The notes under the pieces are model-generated. The model had not been told where the DNA came from. It did no database searches and saw only the letters and a list, made by a program, of their open reading frames with translations. DNA of 5,962 nt from an uncultured bacterium (GTDB lineage Bacteria > Bacillota_I > Bacilli_A > RF39 > UBA660). The stretch lies in assembly GCA_905215145.1 (NCBI GenBank), contig CAJMOW010000088.1, positions 1-5,962 of the forward strand, read 5' to 3'. Below, piece by piece: positions 5,365 through 5,962 of the stretch. Every line of letters starts with the position of its first letter. The first letter of the stretch is position 1. Made by a program: the position numbers and the translations under genes.

Positions 5365-5796
5365 TTATCTAATTTTACTCTTAACATCTGAATATGAATT
5401 AATACATTTCTGTAAAGCTATTGCTTTATCAGTCTGAACATAAGCTGCATCCATTTGCTGTTCTTTATTGGTTAACACACACACATCCTGTAAATTCTTA
5501 CAATACTCAGAAATTGAACTAATTGAAGAATCTAACCTCTGCTTTGCATCTACTAACTTCTTATAATTAGTTTTACAAGCTAAATCAATCAATGCATCTG
5601 TAGTAATCAATGATTCATGGAAACCTTCCTGATCATAAGATGTTAAATATAAATTATTATCTTTAATACACAAACCGAAGCCTTCTTGATGGATCTGCTC
5701 AACAATCATATCACTCTGCTTTTCTGACATAGCTATTTTTATCTTATTATCTGTAATAAACTCTCTCAATTCTCTTCCAGTAAAATTTTCATTCAT
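5365..5796 (-). CDS. Unrecognised protein, first gene of the mobilization operon, 143 residues
   Basis: The ATG at 5796 follows AAAGGAAG (5816-5809) by 12 bases. The N-terminal 60 residues look like a small mixed domain: a helix (TGRELREFITDNK), a second helix (SEKQSDMIVEQIHQEG) and two strands (GLCIKDNNLYLTSYD). The rest (about 66-143) is helical, with a likely coiled coil around 76-105. There is no signal peptide, membrane helix or catalytic motif. It is 27 bases upstream of mobC in the same direction, so it is probably co-transcribed with mobC, the relaxase and the SprT-like gene. Position suggests an accessory transfer function, for example in oriT binding or relaxosome assembly, but sequence alone does not show it. 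The first 60 residues do not resemble a ribbon-helix-helix. Confidence 0.8.
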   Translation of the reverse strand: MNENFTGRELREFITDNKIKIAMSEKQSDMIVEQIHQEGFGLCIKDNNLYLTSYDQEGFHESLITTDALIDLACKTNYKKLVDAKQRLDSSISSISEYCKNLQDVCVLTNKEQQMDAAYVQTDKAIALQKCINSYSDVKSKIR

Positions 5797-5962
5797 ATTA
5801 TTATTTATCTTCCTTTCTAAATGTTATATATCAATGATTTTACTAGCTTTTTCCAATGAAATGTCTTTATAAATGCAAGAACTTATATTAATTTATGGCA
5901 AAGTTGCAATCCTGTTATATTAACTTATATGTACTAATATTATATATCCCGATATCATTAAG
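5797..5962. other. Upstream region of the mobilization operon, candidate oriT
   Basis: In MOBP systems with a mobC-relaxase operon, oriT commonly lies just upstream of the operon. On the plus strand AATCCTGT (5908-5915) fits the IncP-type nick core YATCCTG^Y except for its first base. It would be cut after G5914. GCAA-AG-TTGC (5898-5907) forms a short inverted repeat ending 7 bases before that point. A larger imperfect inverted repeat pairs TGCAA...CTT (5874-5884) with AAGTTGCA (5901-5908). AACTTATAT occurs twice (5880-5888, 5922-5930), 42 bases apart or about four helical turns, and TTATATTAA occurs twice (5883-5891, 5915-5923). A promoter for the operon must also lie here; TTGCAA (5908-5903, minus strand), 16 bases, then TATAAG is one weak option. 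The region may continue past the window edge. Confidence 0.35.

Noticed and set aside
5482..5490. CATCCTGT, a full match to the IncP-type nick consensus
   Set aside because: It lies in the coding region of the 143-residue gene, has no inverted repeat beside it and follows an ACACAC run. Other ATCCTG copies near 229 and 4648 show that the hexamer alone is not specific.
1..5962. CRISPR arrays, tRNA or rRNA genes, insertion sequences
   Set aside because: I saw no regularly spaced repeats, cloverleaf arms, conserved rRNA segments or transposase motifs in either strand.

Overview
The window is very AT-rich DNA with purine-rich Shine-Dalgarno sites (GGAGG, AAGGAG, AAAGGA). Its mobilization module looks like those of low-GC Firmicutes. 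A clostridial host, perhaps Lachnospiraceae, fits best, but that is inferred from style and not from a marker gene. The only confidently recognised genes are for DNA transfer, so the segment belongs to a conjugative or mobilizable plasmid or an integrated element. No replication gene, integrase, transposase, rRNA or tRNA is visible, so plasmid and integrated element cannot be told apart.

Layout. From 1 to 879 (minus strand) lies the N-terminal 293 residues of an unrecognised protein with an acidic Ser/Glu/Asp-rich linker and a coiled coil; it runs off the left edge. A 372-base divergent intergenic region (880-1251) holds several perfect palindromes and a good promoter for the rightward genes. 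From 1252 to 2769 (plus strand) lies a row of five small accessory genes: a 134-residue orphan, a 67-residue zinc-ribbon-like protein, two very short ORFs (26 and 50 residues) and a 158-residue charged helical protein. From 5796 down to 2814 (minus strand) four closely packed genes form the mobilization operon: a 143-residue unknown protein, a ribbon-helix-helix/MobC-like accessory protein, a MOBP-type relaxase, and a SprT-like zinc metallopeptidase. The right-hand 166 bases upstream of this operon are the natural place for oriT and contain a weak candidate.

How the genes may work together. The relaxase should nick oriT and stay covalently bound to the DNA 5' end. The MobC-like protein should help it load and melt the site. 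The SprT-like gene is the third partner of this pair in the operon, and proteases of that superfamily are known to act on DNA-protein crosslinks. A role in trimming or removing the relaxase adduct is therefore a testable idea, but only an inference. The rightward genes appear to share a regulator, because an identical 17-bp odd-centred palindrome lies both before and after the first of them.

The most notable signals are the repeated palindrome, the SprT-like gene in a mob operon, a 14/16 match to the ParB parS consensus inside the left gene, and the putative oriT at the right edge.
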